Origin: Erpobdella octoculata
Taxonomy: Eukaryota > Annelida > Clitellata > Hirudinida > Erpobdellidae
Assembly: GCA_963978895.1 (NCBI GenBank)
Contig: OZ022243.1
Coordinates: forward strand, 6,490,182-6,554,181
DNA: 64,000 nucleotides
Reading direction: 5' to 3'
Under the pieces are notes generated by a model that had not been told where the DNA came from, made no database searches, and was given only the letters and a program-made list of their open reading frames with translations. This document shows positions 1-11,582 of this stretch, one piece after another (the first letter of the stretch is position 1; the number at the start of each line of letters is the position of its first letter). Both the position numbers and the translations under genes were made by a program.

Positions 1-306
1 CGCCCCACAGTCGGTATCCGAAATCTTTGCTATATTCAATGGATCCCAGTTTTCATACAAGTGGCACAATTTGGTAGTTTTGTAGTATTGAAATCTCAGG
101 CAGTTCATCTGACGATTGTTGAAACAATCAATGGCACATCTTTGAAGTGTAAGACTTTGAAACATAAATTTTGGAGATTTTGTGACACAGGGTAAGCGTT
201 CATCGGTGATTTTAGCAAAATAACGATCTTTTGTTGACGCGTTTATTTTTTGTGTAACGTATAGAATCAGAAAAACTAATAAAGCAGAAATATACCAAAA
301 TGCCAT
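1..306 (-). CDS. PAN-CTLD lectin gene A, first exon, partial (runs off left edge)
   Basis: The exon opens with ATG at 306 and stays open to base 1. It encodes a hydrophobic leader (MAFWYISALLVFLILYV) and then the Cys-rich PAN/apple-like domain typical of this cluster, with the motifs RYFAK, LPCVTKSP, LQRCAIDCFNNRQMNCLRFQYY, KLCHLYENWD and DTDCGA. The Cys spacing matches first exons of genes E, F, G, K, L, M and N. The donor site and both CTLD exons must lie left of the window. No stop is visible in the part seen. The protein is predicted to be secreted. Whether the gene is intact cannot be judged from one exon. Confidence 0.7.
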   Translation of the reverse strand, partial: MAFWYISALLVFLILYVTQKINASTKDRYFAKITDERLPCVTKSPKFMFQSLTLQRCAIDCFNNRQMNCLRFQYYKTTKLCHLYENWDPLNIAKISDTDCGA

Positions 307-3123
307 TTTTATTGTTTTGCCATTTTTATAAGATGGTGTAAAATTTTAAACAAAAAAATTAAGTACGAGTAGTTATAACTACAATTTGTAAATCAAAATT
401 GATTTCTTTCCAATGAACAAATATACTTGTTTAACTTTAAAATATTTTCTTCAGACCTGAAATAACAAAAAAGTTAACTAATGCACACAGACGTAAACAA
501 GTAGTAATAACTTATTTATAATATTATTGTAGGACTTGATTTTTACGTTTTATAATTATCTTATTTTTATTTTGTTTTTTTTAAGATAACTTCTGTTTTA
601 AGATTTTTTATATTTTTATTTGGAAATATAAACTCACTTCAAACTGCCGTTTGCTTTGAGTAACATCTAGCTGATACAAAATACATTATACTTGCATGTT
701 TTCCTGAAATGGAAACTTTTTTAGTTTTTCGTTGTCTCTAAAAAATCTTCTTGTTAATGCAACAGCAGCGTATAGATATAGCTTTAGATCCGATCCAAAC
801 TACGTGCATCGCAGCACCTAAAGAAAAAAGAGAAAAAATAAATCAAAACATGTCACCATAGAAATTTGTTATCATTTTTTCAAAAGAAATGCTTTCTATT
901 TTCTATAGATACCCTCTACCCATACCGACGATGAGAAATACCATACGCGATCAATTCTGTTAATCGTAAGTGCTGCGATGTTCTTTATTGCATCTGGTAC
1001 AAAAAGATTTTGAAGCACTTAATTATAATTAATAGAAATGTACCGGGTATTCGTTTGCATCCGGTATTCACTGGATATAAACTATCTGGTCGAAATCCCG
1101 TATTCTCTATCGGGTAATTTACAGTTACAAATTTTAAAAAAATAATCAATCCTGTTATCCTTAAAACAGATACAATTTTTGTTAAAACAGATTTAATCAA
1201 ATATAAGCTATCTGGTCTAAATCCGATATTATCTATCCAGCACCTACTGTAACAAATTAAAAATAAACATTTATTAAAAGAGTTACACATTTTTTATATT
1301 AAAAATCTGCAAACGGTAGTGTCATATTAACAGACGTGTTTTTGTTCATTTAAGCCTGCTAGTGTTATCGTTGTTGCCTTACCTAATCGCCCTTGGAAGT
1401 TCGTATAGAACGTATTAAACAGTTTATAGCACTGCTTGCCATTTTCGCCAAGAAGTGCTTCAAGCAAACCACTTTTTAGTTCAGTAGGTGATGTTATAAC
1501 AGACAAAAAATCATTTGTTGCCAAAAGAGCAGATCAACTTGTATTATTTTTTTTTAAATCATTATGTATTAGTTTTTTTTTTCAAATATTACTTATATGA
1601 ATGACAATGGCTGAGAGTGAACTGTGTTTGCGTTGTGAATTGTTTTTTTTTTGAATGAACAATTATGAACAATTATAGAGTTGCGTTTGTTTTTCAATTT
1701 GTTTTCAACCAAACGCAAATCACAAGCTAAACTGTATTATAGTTACCTGATTCCGGTATCCAGCATTCAATATCTTGCTATATCAAGTTTTGTGAAGCAC
1801 TGAAATCACTTCAAATTCAGATCCAGGCTGTGATGTGCTTAAGATTCGTTAATATCGTAATTCACCTCGAGCCTAATGTTCTTCGCGCAGTGTTTTCGGA
1901 TTACCAGAAATAATAAAAAACACAAAACAAATCACAACCCTTAAGCAAAGTGAGAATGGACACATACAAAAACATCATATCAACACAATACAGATAATGG
2001 TTTGCCACTTTACAGCTGCTTCTTTTGCAAATGAAACATTCGCTTGTACATTAAGTTCTTTTGGTAATGTTTGATGTATTTTGAAAAGAAATCGTTTATT
2101 AACGTTGTTTATTTACGCAATAATTTTTTAAATTTATTTTCTAACTTGTTCCAACATAATTTGAAACATAAAACACATTTTTGATTAAGTGCTACTAATT
2201 ATCTTCCAGTGGCTTTCAGTTTCAGAAGAACGAGTAATTCACATTGCATCCAAACCACTCGATGGTTTCTTAGATTACTGATGTAGGTATATTTTGTTAG
2301 AAGTTAACGAGCAGCCTATAATGAGTTAGTTTAGAGCAGGATCTAGTTCCTCAAGAAACAATATTAAAATTTGTATTAGCACAATCCAGAGCGGATCGAG
2401 ACGAAATTGAAATTTCGTAACTCTGAGAATAACACTGCCTGGTAATTTGGATAAAGTTTCTTTGCAAAAACCTTCCATGAACTGTTAGAAACAACACGAG
2501 AAACAACACTGGCATAAAATCCTTATCCATACTGGTGGTTCAAAAAATGACTGTAACCTCAAATTAAAACGGTAAACTGTAATGTAAAAGTCAATTGAAA
2601 ACATCGTAGTCATATTAAAGTAAATATAACTTTGGAAAATTACGATTGCATAAACAGTTTTTTTAACACAAATATCTACTTTTACTTACACGTATTGCTT
2701 TCATGATAAAACATATGACACTTTGCTCTGGTATCTTTGTTTAAAATTTCAATACAAATCAATACAGATTTCCAAATTAGAATAAACTCAGCATAGCAAA
2801 TTCAAAAAAATACCAAACGATTACAATTACAAAATTTAGAACTTACGTGTCTGCGAGTCCACGCACACCAACACACATACACATACACACACAAACGAAC
2901 ACAAGTTTTAAAACTTTCCTGTGTCGGTCTGCGCGTAACGGCTACGAATCAGAGTTGTTAGTTGCTATATTGGAAGCGATTATGTTTGCAGTTCGTTGTC
3001 ATGGGGGACTAATTGCAATTACTTCGGCCATGTAGGGTTCTATGGGTAGGGTATTGTTATAAATCAAAAAAGAAACAATAAACAATGTAGTACATCAATC
3101 ATCAAATCTGCTCCACGTGATCT
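307..3123. other. Intergenic AT-rich stretch
   Basis: No gene is recognised. The stretch holds the region upstream of gene A, an imperfect 40-bp direct repeat (entered separately), and a minus-strand open stretch at 1327-1524. The latter has reasonable composition but no ATG (it opens on TTG) and no family I recognise. Bases 2960-3040 resemble 5350-5440 (shared words such as GTTCGTTGTCATGG), pointing to a degenerate dispersed repeat. Confidence 0.4.
1074..1239. repeat. Imperfect 40-bp direct repeat
   Basis: Bases 1074-1113 and 1200-1239 match at most positions. Both contain ATATAARCTATCTGGTC and a TCTATC block near the end. Origin unknown; possibly a fragment of a degraded mobile element. 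Confidence 0.45.
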
Positions 3124-3145
3124 GTTATCGTTTACTAAATATGGG

Positions 3146-3275
3146 ATCTTGGGGGAAGAGCGATTAGGCATTTGCCTGTAGAGCTGAATGTCAGCGGTTC
3201 GAATTCTGCCGGCGTCGCTAGCGTTCTTAGAGTTCTGGGTAGGCACCCTATAAATGGCGGTCTCAAGTTGAAATG
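3146..3275 (+). repeat. tRNA-derived SINE copy 1
   Basis: A tRNA-like head is visible: a box-A-like GGGGAAGAGCGATTAGGC, then GCATTTGCCTGTAGAGC, then a box-B-like GCGGTTCGAATTC. A conserved tail follows (GGTAGGCACCCTATAAATGG). The same arrangement occurs at 34359-34467 and 41107-41275 on this strand and at 8171-8237 on the other, so this is a dispersed family and not a functional tRNA. The head does not fold as a complete cloverleaf. Confidence 0.7.
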
Positions 3276-3898
3276 TGCCCGCAAAATTGTTGAAAATTTT
3301 GTTACATAGGTAGCGTATAACCATAGATGTCTACGATATTTATGCGTAAGCTTTCTTTCTTTCAGAAAAGTTATCAACTCGTAGCTTCTATACATTTTAA
3401 AATATTTCTTTTGTTTGAATTTATATGAATAATGACTTCTCTTGCAAGCATGAAACAACAACAACAAACGGCAATGGATTTGAAGGATAATGAGAAAAAA
3501 AAGATGTCACTGCAAAGTGTTGCCCACTATTGTAGTACGTGGAGCGGTTTTTTTTGTTTCATGAAGGCAGGACTTCATAATCGTATGAAAAAATCTCTTG
3601 AGATGGGAGTTTTTATTACATTTAATAATCGCATCCTTCATAAAAATGAGTTTGCTTCTGATTTTTTTTTAATTTGCACGTCATTAAACAGCCGTTGTCT
3701 TGTCTTCGTGTGTGACATAATGTAAACAGAATGCTTAAAAACTATTTAGAGAAGTATGAATTAAAAGCAAATAAAAACACTTTCAAATTAACAAACGACT
3801 TAAAGTTGTTGTTTTTTTAGATATTAATTGGTCACTACTGAAAACAATAAACAGATTCAAGACATTTACTTTTACAAACAATTATGTTTTCAATTGTT

Positions 3899-5014
3899 TC
3901 AAAATAACCCGGGAAAAGCTTCGCAGAGAGCGCATTTCAAGTCAGCGCAATCAGCATCGTTCCACAGATACTCTCCAACAATGTAGGTCATGCATGCTTC
4001 ATTCCAGTCAGGAGATCCATCCGGTTGACCAGTTTTCCAGTTCTGATAAGGACCAATGATGTGAGTCACATTTGGAAACGGCTTCCATTGAAATACAGAT
4101 GTCAAATTTGTTGGGTCTACTCTTTGAGCTCCTAACCAAACGTTTCTTGAAGAATGGAAATCTTTCAAACAGTAAGATTGAGGAGTGGTTTCTGAAATTA
4201 TAGAAACTGATATTTCTAACTAATCATCTAAGAGTTAAAAATACCTAAAAATATACAAAAGTAAATATTAACATAGGTTGAACTGATATTTGTATAACGC
4301 CATCCCAGGAATTAATGATCTTTTCGTTAGAATAAATGTTGGATTTATGATATTTGAAATATGTCTTAAACGAACAATCTACTTAATTTGTTTTGAAGCG
4401 TCGTTAAAACAAAACAGTTGATGTTTGAACCTTGAAATGCCATCAAATAAATGTTGGTAGCAATAGTTTTCTCAGGACTATCAATAACTGTTAGAAAAGA
4501 TCTTCCAGGCTGAATATTGTTACATATCTTTCTGGCATCAGTCCAGTTCTAATTTCCATACTCGAGTTTATAGCAATATCCAGAAGATGACAGAGGAACA
4601 TAAACAAATGGAGGTGGACATATACTTTCAATATCTACATCATGTTAATAACGTGTTTATTAATAATAAACAATAATAAAAAACATAACACATTTAGAAA
4701 TTATTACTTCTCCTTTGATAACTCAAACAATCATTTGATACCGGATAATACATGGTAACATCGTTAATCCATATATCGAACAAATAGCAAAGTTTGCGTG
4801 TTTGATGAAATTGAAAATTCAGGCAGTTTATTCGACTATTTAAAAGACATTTTACTGCACAATTCGGAACTGATCGGCACGGGATTGAAATTTTAGGATT
4901 TTGAGAATAACATGGCCATTGGTTTTTGGTGACTTGAATAAAGTTCCTCTGCAAAAGATCTCCACTGACCGTTATAAACAGGATAACGAAAACTGATAGA
5001 ACATTTCTGCTCAT
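3899..5014 (-). pseudogene. PAN-CTLD lectin gene B, stop in CTLD exon
   Basis: Three exons are readable: 5014-4708 (leader MSRNVLSVFVILFITVSG and PAN-like domain), 4634-4431 (first half of the CTLD) and 4191-3899 (second half). All introns are GT-AG and phase 1. The second half is well kept: NVWLGAQR, WKPFPN, GQPDG, EACMTY, WNDADC and KCALCE. The QPD triplet is the galactose-type calcium-site motif of known CTLDs. In exon 2 the conserved YGNWNW reads YGN-stop-NW, because TGG has become TAG, which would cut the protein before the lectin domain folds. It is either a recent pseudogene, a null allele or a base error. Everything else is open, so the lesion appears young. Confidence 0.75.
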
Positions 5015-5526
5015 CTTGGTTATTGGTGACACGACTTTTCAGATCAAAGCAGAAGAAATCTTTAATTAAAATTCCAATTAAAATCAAATTGCAACAATAA
5101 ATCACAAGTTAAAAACTTTTTTTCCTAAAAAGTTAACTTTTGTCAATTTTTTCTGCTGTAGATGATTCAAAATATTCACTGTTTTTTATGATGAAATTAT
5201 TAATTTCTATTAAATATTGTATTGAATAAAAACCAAATTATTTGCCAACTATTTTATCAAACTAACTCATTCACTATCAAATAAGAAAATCTTCACAGAC
5301 AAAGATTGACAGTTTCTCGAAGTCGAGCGGCGATAGCTGAAAGTCTGAGTTTTTCAATTACTATATTAAATATGGATGTGTTTGTAGCTCGTTGTCATGG
5401 CCACTAATTGCAACAAGTTAGATTAAACAATGCTCTATGAAGAGGAGATTGTTTTAAATAAAGAATAAAAAAAATTGTTCAGTCATCCAATCAGTTTTAA
5501 GTGATTTGTGAATAAACTAAATGTAT

Positions 5527-5764
5527 GAACTGACACCTAGCACAAAATCCCAAACGGATTCAGGCATTTAAATGTAACATTAAAATTGAACTTTACACTG
5601 GGAACCAGTCCACTCAGATGTGTTCCAAGTATGTCATGCCCGTTTCTCCTGAAGAAACGGGAGACCAATTTGAATTTGAGCCCATTGGTATAGGGATTCC
5701 TGAAAATGGTTTCCAGAGGACTATTGAGCTCATGTTTACTTCCTAAGATAACTAAGCTCCTAAC
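5527..5764 (-). pseudogene. Decayed CTLD second-half exon
   Basis: Read on the minus strand, the segment still shows LVRS from WLGA, then LWKPF, a GSNSNW block matching GTNLNW of gene E, and ETGMTYLE matching EACMTY. Frame breaks and stops separate the blocks and the terminal Cys pair is gone. No first or second exon accompanies it. This is an old relic of a PAN-CTLD gene. Confidence 0.55.
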
Positions 5765-5782
5765 CAGATTCATTATAAACAT

Positions 5783-6639
5783 CGGGCTTTTGGTAGGTTT
5801 GCTGCAAATAAAATTTGAACTTTAAACTGATTTAACAATTTCAAGATTTTGTTGTGTCATATGTTAAATTAAATCCAATTACAAAGAGCAAAAACTGACA
5901 CAATAACATTATAACATTTTTTTCAAAGGTAACTTTTTTGTAATTAAGTCATAAAAAGCTAATTTAATGTTTCAAAAAATTATGCTTGAAATAAAAAAAA
6001 CAATAAGTTTATTGCTTAAAAGTAGTTTTTGTACAAGATGTTCTTTTTTTTATTTTTTTAGTTGTATGTTTTTATATTGTAAAAAGCAAAACAGTTACAA
6101 AAGTTTAAAATTTGTGTTTTGCTTAAGTTTAGTTATGAACTTATGCATAGAAAAAAAGTTATTGTTTTTATTAGTGAGTCGTACTAGAAATATTTAATTA
6201 GTTAATTTGAAAACCATTTAATTGATAAAAACAATGTCCAATAGAAATAAATCCTTAATGTTTGAATTTAATCAACGCTGTCAACAGATTTAAATTAAAA
6301 AAAACATTATTCGTTTTATATAAAAATAATTAGAACAGCTATGAAAAACACAAAAGATGTTGGTTAAAAAAATTTCAAACAGCTTGAAAGATTAACACTG
6401 TTTTATCAGTTTATGATTTGTGCACACAGATTGACATAAAGACAACAAGCATAACTTAATCATCATATTTAATTAATTCAAGTAGTTTATAATTTATCGT
6501 AATACATATTCAAATTTAAATTTAAAGCAACGAGTTAAATCCAAAATCGGAGTAGTTTTTAATTTAATTAACTTTAAAAACATATTTTTTTAAAATTATT
6601 TCACATTTACAACAATAAATGTTAATGTTATGAATCGGT
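5783..6639. other. Intergenic; homologous to the 3' flank of gene E
   Basis: No gene. Bases about 6240-6560 align by eye with 12850-13200, downstream of gene E. Shared landmarks include AACACTGTTTTATCAG against AACACTATTTTAACAA, TGTGCACACAGATT against CTGCACACAGATT, and GACAACAAGCATAACTTAATCAT against a near-identical stretch. It marks an old tandem duplication of the gene plus its 3' flank. Confidence 0.5.
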
Positions 6640-6855
6640 TCAATTCAGAAGAGCTTTTGATTTGCAAAGAACGCATTTTAATATAAAACAGTTGAGATTA
6701 TTCAATTGAAATGCAATAAAATAATTCGTTTTGTAAATTATTTGGCACGCCAGCCCATCGTACAAGTTCAAATTGGAACCCAGAGCTAAAATGACTTTGC
6801 GAAATGGCTTCCAAACGAAAACGGAATCGAAGAAACTCGAATAACTTTTGTCATC
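6640..6855 (-). pseudogene. Decayed CTLD second-half exon of gene-E type
   Basis: Translated on the minus strand it reads VFVWKPFRKVILALGSNLN, then degraded sequence, then LNNLNCFILKCVLCKS and a stop. These correspond to VFVWKPFPEVILRNGTNLN, LNCNFLKCALCES and the stop of gene E. The EPN block and the WND triplet are lost, and there is no exon 1 or 2. Position and flank place it as a duplicate of the gene E 3' end. Confidence 0.65.
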
Positions 6856-6936
6856 TTCTAACCAAGAACAAAGCGGGATAATGTTTCAGCAACTCAAACA
6901 CAAATAAAAAACCATACAAACTAAAAATCGTTAATT

Positions 6937-7213
6937 TTAATCTAAATTGAATTCACAAAGAGCGCACTTCGAGATATTGCAACCGACATCGTTCCACTGA
7001 AAGCTCTTCCACTTGTAGGTCACACAAGCTTCTTGATATTCAGGCGTTCCATCGGGCTGGCCTGGAAACCAATTGGTATACGAGCCCAGGCTGAAACTGA
7101 TGTTTGGAAACGGTTTCCAGAAAAAATCTGATGTCAGATCATACGGGTCTGCTCTTTGTGCGCCAAGCCAAATATTTCGTGAATGCTGGTAATCCAGTAA
7201 ACAGCTGCTCAAA
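6937..7213 (-). pseudogene. Orphan CTLD second-half exon (gene C)
   Basis: The exon is open from 7212 to its stop at 6937 and closely matches exon 3 of gene F. Shared blocks are CLLDY, NIWLGAQRADP, FFWKPFPNISFSLGSYTNW, GQPDGTPEYQEACVTY, KSFQWND and KCALCEFNLD. It has the QPD triplet and WND. No matching first or second exon is found upstream as far as 9.0 kb. The acceptor AG present in gene F (CTTTAG before CAACCCC) reads TTTTAT here. It is therefore probably a non-functional exon despite its clean frame. Transcription as a separate short protein is not excluded. Confidence 0.7.
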
Positions 7214-7540
7214 GGGGTTGATAAAAATAATTAAATTTGTTTTTTATTGAGCTAAATTTAGAAGTTAAATGAATGGTTTGTACTGATAAATGTTTGTTAT
7301 AATAACAAAAATAATAACTCAATAAAATGAATGAAAAAGAAACTTCTTGATTTTTTGAATTTAGAACAAAAATTTGCGACGCAAATCAGTGTGCAGTTCA
7401 GCATGTTATAAAATCTTTAATAAAGATGATTACTACAAATACCCCGTATTTTTTCAAAATTTATTTTCTGTTTAATCTTCATATTTATAGTTATAATAAT
7501 GAACAATACAATTTTCAATTATAGCTGACACAAACGACGC

Positions 7541-7613
<73 letters not shown>

Positions 7614-7618
7614 CTCTC
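7541..7618. repeat. (CT)n microsatellite
   Basis: About 78 bases of nearly pure CT, with two CTTT interruptions near the right end. Confidence 0.95.
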
Positions 7619-7694
7619 ATACACAAATTTTATAAGGGCGGACGAGGAACTTTTTCCTGTATTAAGCTTTTGTGCCCGATGAACTTTTTACGTG

Positions 7695-7905
7695 AAAAAA
7701 TGCAATTAGAATGGGAAGTAGTAATTATTTCTTTAAAAAAATGGAATTGGAATGGGAAGTAGTAATTATTTTGCGATTTAAAATAGAATTAGATTGAGAA
7801 GTAGAAATTTAAAATAAAAATAACATGAGAAGTAGAAATTTAAAATGGAAATAAAATGAGAAGTAGAAATTTAAAATGGAAATAAAATGAGAAGTAGAAA
7901 TTTTA
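7695..7905. repeat. Degenerate tandem repeat with GAAGTAGAAATT core
   Basis: Two copies of a longer 46-bp unit (GGAATTGGAATGGGAAGTAG) are followed by three to four copies of a roughly 30-bp unit carrying GAGAAGTAGAAATTTAAAAT. Purine-rich on this strand. No coding meaning is seen. Confidence 0.8.
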
Positions 7906-8170
7906 TTTTTCGTTATAAAATAATACCTATGCTCCATCCCTAAATTGTTGACCGACTGGCCTCAGTTATATGATTGATATGTAGTCAGTAAGGGAAACAT
8001 TGTTGTTGGATTCTTATCGTTTGATAAATACATTAATTCAAGATAATTGAAAAAGAATGCATGAAAATAATTTTACAAATTAAACTTCGCCACAATTGCA
8101 TCACAAATCTATATGAGTATGTTTTTATCGCTGTAACAACCTTATCGTAGAGTCCTTGTAATCATTTTCT

Positions 8171-8237
8171 TAGCGGGATTCAAACCACCGACTCTCAGGT
8201 CCACAGGCAAATGCCTTACAGCTATACCACCAGCGCT
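8171..8237 (-). repeat. tRNA-derived SINE copy 2 (head only)
   Basis: On the minus strand: GCGCTGGTGGTATAGCTGTA, GGCATTTGCCTG, then the box-B-like GGTGGTTTGAATCCCGC. It has the same head as copies at 3.15, 34.4 and 41.1 kb. The conserved CCTATAAATGG tail is absent. The ACAT microsatellite begins about 25 bp beyond its 5' end. Confidence 0.65.
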
Positions 8238-8262
8238 CATACATACCTACAAACATACATAA

Positions 8263-8404
8263 ATATATATATACATACATACATACATACATAAATACAT
8301 ACATACATACATACATACATACATACATACATACATACATACATACATACATACATACATACATACATACATACATACATACATACATACATACATACAT
8401 ACAT
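8263..8404. repeat. (ACAT)n microsatellite
   Basis: About 140 bases of ACAT units with a few AAAT variants. It is the same motif, on the opposite strand, as the 700-bp array at 17.8-18.5 kb. Confidence 0.95.
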
Positions 8405-8999
8405 TGATTACTAACCTTGAAATCTGTTCAAGATTTTAGTTTATTCTTGATGATGTGTACTTAGCTTTCTCAACTTTGATCTGGAAGTTCCTTGCAGTCT
8501 GTTTTATAAATTAAATCACTGCAAAACATGCCACCTGCTTGCAAGCAAAATTGTTTAATGTAGGGCCATGTCAGTATTAGCATTTAGCAGGTAAAAAACT
8601 AATAAAAAACGTTTTAGAATTCAACCTATTTATTTTTGTTTGCAAATGTTTTATGCTTGCCGATATTGTTGCTGAACAATCGACACAGTTTCAGTGAATA
8701 ATAAGAAAAGATTTTTTATTGGACGATGTAGAACAAAACACACTTCGGGATTCAATGAAATAAGTTGGTTGGAACTGAAAACACATGGCTGTGTACATTA
8801 AAGATTTTTTGTCATTTATTCTTTTTTTCGCTCATTTGCTTCAACTAAAATAAATTATACAAAACTATGTTTTGCAAAAGTTGCATAGTTGAAAGCTTAG
8901 TTACAACCAAAATAAAATTAACAAGTTTTGAAATTTAAAATGGTCTTTATGTTTAGGTAATCTTCAAGTGGGAACACTTTTTTGTTTGATTTTTTAGAC

Positions 9000-9425
9000 T
9001 TATTTAACTCTTACCAGAAGAACAGATTTGCACAACACACATTTCATTACAGAACAATCAGCGTTGCCACACTGGAATGTTTCTTGAACGAATACCATGC
9101 ATGCTTCCATGCGAGTGTACCCTTGATAAGCATCTGGTTCAGTGCCGTACCAATTGAGGTAAAATCCAATGTTGAATGTAATGTTGACAAATGTTTTACA
9201 ATCAAAACTTGTTCTTAAATTGAATGGATCCATTCTTTGATCACCATGCAAAATTTGGCCATAAACAAATTCAACAGAAAGACAAGATGATTTGGACATT
9301 TGCTTAACAACTTATATTTCGTTGACTGGTAATGACAGTAGGAGATGATCTATAATGTTGAGTATCGCTGCAGTGTTTTCTATTATCCAACTTGTTAAGT
9401 TTCCAGTATTATAATAATACTAGTT
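9000..9425 (-). pseudogene. Decayed PAN-CTLD gene D (CTLD exons only)
   Basis: The second-half CTLD exon (about 9310-9000) is open and reads SSCLSVEFVYGQI, DQRMDPFNL, NITFNIGFYLNWYGTEPDA, MEACMVF and MKCVLC. The WLGA block has become LHGD and the WND triplet has become GNAD. Just upstream, 9425-9320 matches exon 2 of gene E at nucleotide level (GGAAACT, GATAATAGAAAACACTGC, TAGATCATTTC-like blocks) but has several indels and stops. No PAN exon follows. Closest living relative is gene L, with the same EPDA triplet. The gene is dead. Confidence 0.7.
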
Positions 9426-9639
9426 GAGATTTCTTCGTTATCTCGCTTTTTTTCTTTTTCTCGCTCCCGCTTGCTCTCCTGTTCCTCCTCCTACTAGATC
9501 TCCTATTCCCATTCCCACTCGCTCTCCCATTCGTAAATTTGTCTTCCATCTATTTTTAATAATTTGAAGTAACACGCAAATAATGCCTGTTACACAATTG
9601 TAAACAGTGCTTTGAAAAACTTATGCAATGATCATGTAT

Positions 9640-9845
9640 AGGCACTTTTGGCCCGGAAGGTATTTTGGCCCCCCTGAGCTGGGGGATCAGAGTTGGAAGT
9701 CTAAGTTTTTTTTTTAATTATATCTCCTTTATGAGAACTACTTCCTTGCCAAATTTCATCAAGATTGTTCCAGCGGTTCAGATTTCTATAAAGGACAGAC
9801 AGACAAACAGACTCACAAACGTTCATTTTTTAAATATAGATTTGT
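9640..9845 (+). repeat. Interspersed repeat tail with CAGACAGACAAACAGAC
   Basis: The order GAGAACTACTTCCTTGCC, AAATTTCATCAAGATTG, TTCCAGCGGTTCAGAT, AAAGGACAGACAGACAAACA and a T-rich end is the kind of 3' tail seen on interspersed repeats in many invertebrate genomes. Family assignment needs a repeat library. No open reading frame of an element is left. Confidence 0.45.
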
Positions 9846-9884
9846 TTAAGATTTAACTTTGTATGAACATGATTCTATCGTTCC

Positions 9885-11582
9885 ATGCAGCCTAATGTAT
9901 AGAACCAGCCATGTGCTAGTTTGAGTTTTTGTTCAATAAGTGTCATTGATTTCGCAACAAATAAAACTTTGCGTGGAAAGTGAATACACAAATTTAAGCT
10001 AAAAACGTGTTTATACTTGTTTACCAACAATTTTTATTTGTAAATTTTTTTGAAAATGAAAAAATTGAATAAGGTAGCTTTCAATGAACTATTAAACGAC
10101 AAGATTCATCGCTTAGTTTAGATCAAACACACAAGATGAGCAACCTAATTAATAACTGTCATCTATGTCTATAGGCTGGAAACGCGTTGTTTTGTTCATT
10201 CAAATTTTTGAGGCTATTTTGCTTTCCATTCGTTGGTTTCATTGTTAATAAAATTCAATTCAACTTGTTGTTTTCACCGTCAAAAGATTGTTTTTTATAA
10301 AATTTTCAGCTGAGTAGCACGAAATTGTATATTATCGATATTAAATTGAAATCAAAAGAGTATCAAGAAACTATAACTTGGCATACATTAAAAACTATTT
10401 AAAATGTCAAACAAATGTTTTAGCGCTATTTACAAGTTGACTTGAAATTTTAAGACCACTGTTTAACAGTTTTCCTCTTTAGACCAATTTTAAACGTTTC
10501 AAATTGAGTTTAAATAAATTAGTCACTTTTATTCTAGTTTTAGCTAAACTTTTTTACTATGCAACTTGAGCAAAACATAGTGTAGTACAACGTGTTGCAA
10601 CAGGAGCGAATGTACAAAACATTGATTTTCAAGTTTCAACCAATTGAATTCTATTGAGTGTGGTTTGTTTTACGCCGTCAAGTGATTAATGTTATTTTAA
10701 TTTTAATGAAAATTCTCCTTTTCAGCTTTTATTAAAAAAATGCACAAAAATCACTTGCAAACAAGCAGAAACACGTTAATAGTTTGAAAGTCTTTTTCTT
10801 CTTTACATGCAGATTCTTATTGGTGGTAAGGCCTACATTCAATTATTAGTTAAAAGATAGCTGCTGCATGCTCTGCTGTGATTTCATTTATAAAACTGCG
10901 TGAAATTACAACAATAAATTATTGAAAAAAATAATTTTTTACGGCACGATAAAAAGTGAGTAGACAACTCAACTAATAAAACATCAAAACTAAAAAATTT
11001 AATATTTTGTTTATACGCAGCTATTTATTATAACACTTTTGGGATGAATATTTTAGTTTTTTGCGGATTGTGAAAAACGTTTAAGAAAAATTTAAAACTT
11101 TGTTTCTGATTAAATTTCCAAAACTAATTTTTTTAATTACCTTTTATTATTGCCGCTATGCTGTTTGTTTTGTATTCACTAGATCTACTTAAGAATAGCA
11201 AAGTTTTGACTTGCTACAAAACTTTTTGTGCAACAATATTTGCTTTGGGATTGTCGTTGACGCCATGGTGCGCGGTAGATTGATAACTTGGAAGTGGTAA
11301 AGCACTGGTAAATGCAAAAAAAAACACCTGCGCTCACAAAGTGGTAGAATCTAAAAAATAACTAACAAACAGTTTGTTGTGCTCTTTTTAATCTAAACTG
11401 TGTAAATTTGGGTAAACAAGATAAACAAAAAAAAATTTCAATGGAAGTTTTATTTACTAAATCTTATCTAAAACTAGTTTCAGTAACTAAAACGCATCAG
11501 CAAACGTGAAGAATCGAATTATAGTATTGATTAAGAAAAACTTCAGTTTTAATCCTAATTGAGTTCACAAAGAGCGCACTTT
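9885..11582. repeat. Segmental duplicate of 14.56-15.69 kb
   Basis: Bases 9885-10310 match 14560-14960 (AAAACGTGTTTATACTTGTT, AGCTTTCAATGAA, GCGTTGTTTTGTTCA, CATTGTTAATAAA). Bases 11300-11582 match 14970-15690, excluding the 16-bp minisatellite present only in the second copy. It represents the region between gene E's start and gene F's last exon, copied once more to the left. Confidence 0.6.
11545..11582 (-). pseudogene. 38-bp relic of a CTLD gene end
   Basis: On the minus strand, AAGTGCGCTCTTTGTGAACT encodes KCALCEL, followed by N and stop, as at the 3' end of genes C and F. The rest of the exon is missing; the match ends abruptly at about 11582. It marks where a deletion removed the body of another PAN-CTLD gene copy. 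Confidence 0.6.

Larger units (their letters stand above)
7214..8170. other. Gap with simple repeats, no gene seen
   Basis: Holds a CT microsatellite and a tandem repeat rich in GAAGTAGAAATT (entered separately). Nothing coding is recognised. Confidence 0.5.

Noticed and set aside
985..1290. Minus-strand 101-codon open frame
   Set aside because: Contains the imperfect direct repeat, has low-complexity composition, no recognised domain and no paralogue.
3146..3230. Possible functional tRNA genes at 3.15, 8.2, 34.4 and 41.1 kb
   Set aside because: Box A and box B resemble tRNA, but no complete cloverleaf forms, and copies share a non-tRNA tail; these are SINEs.
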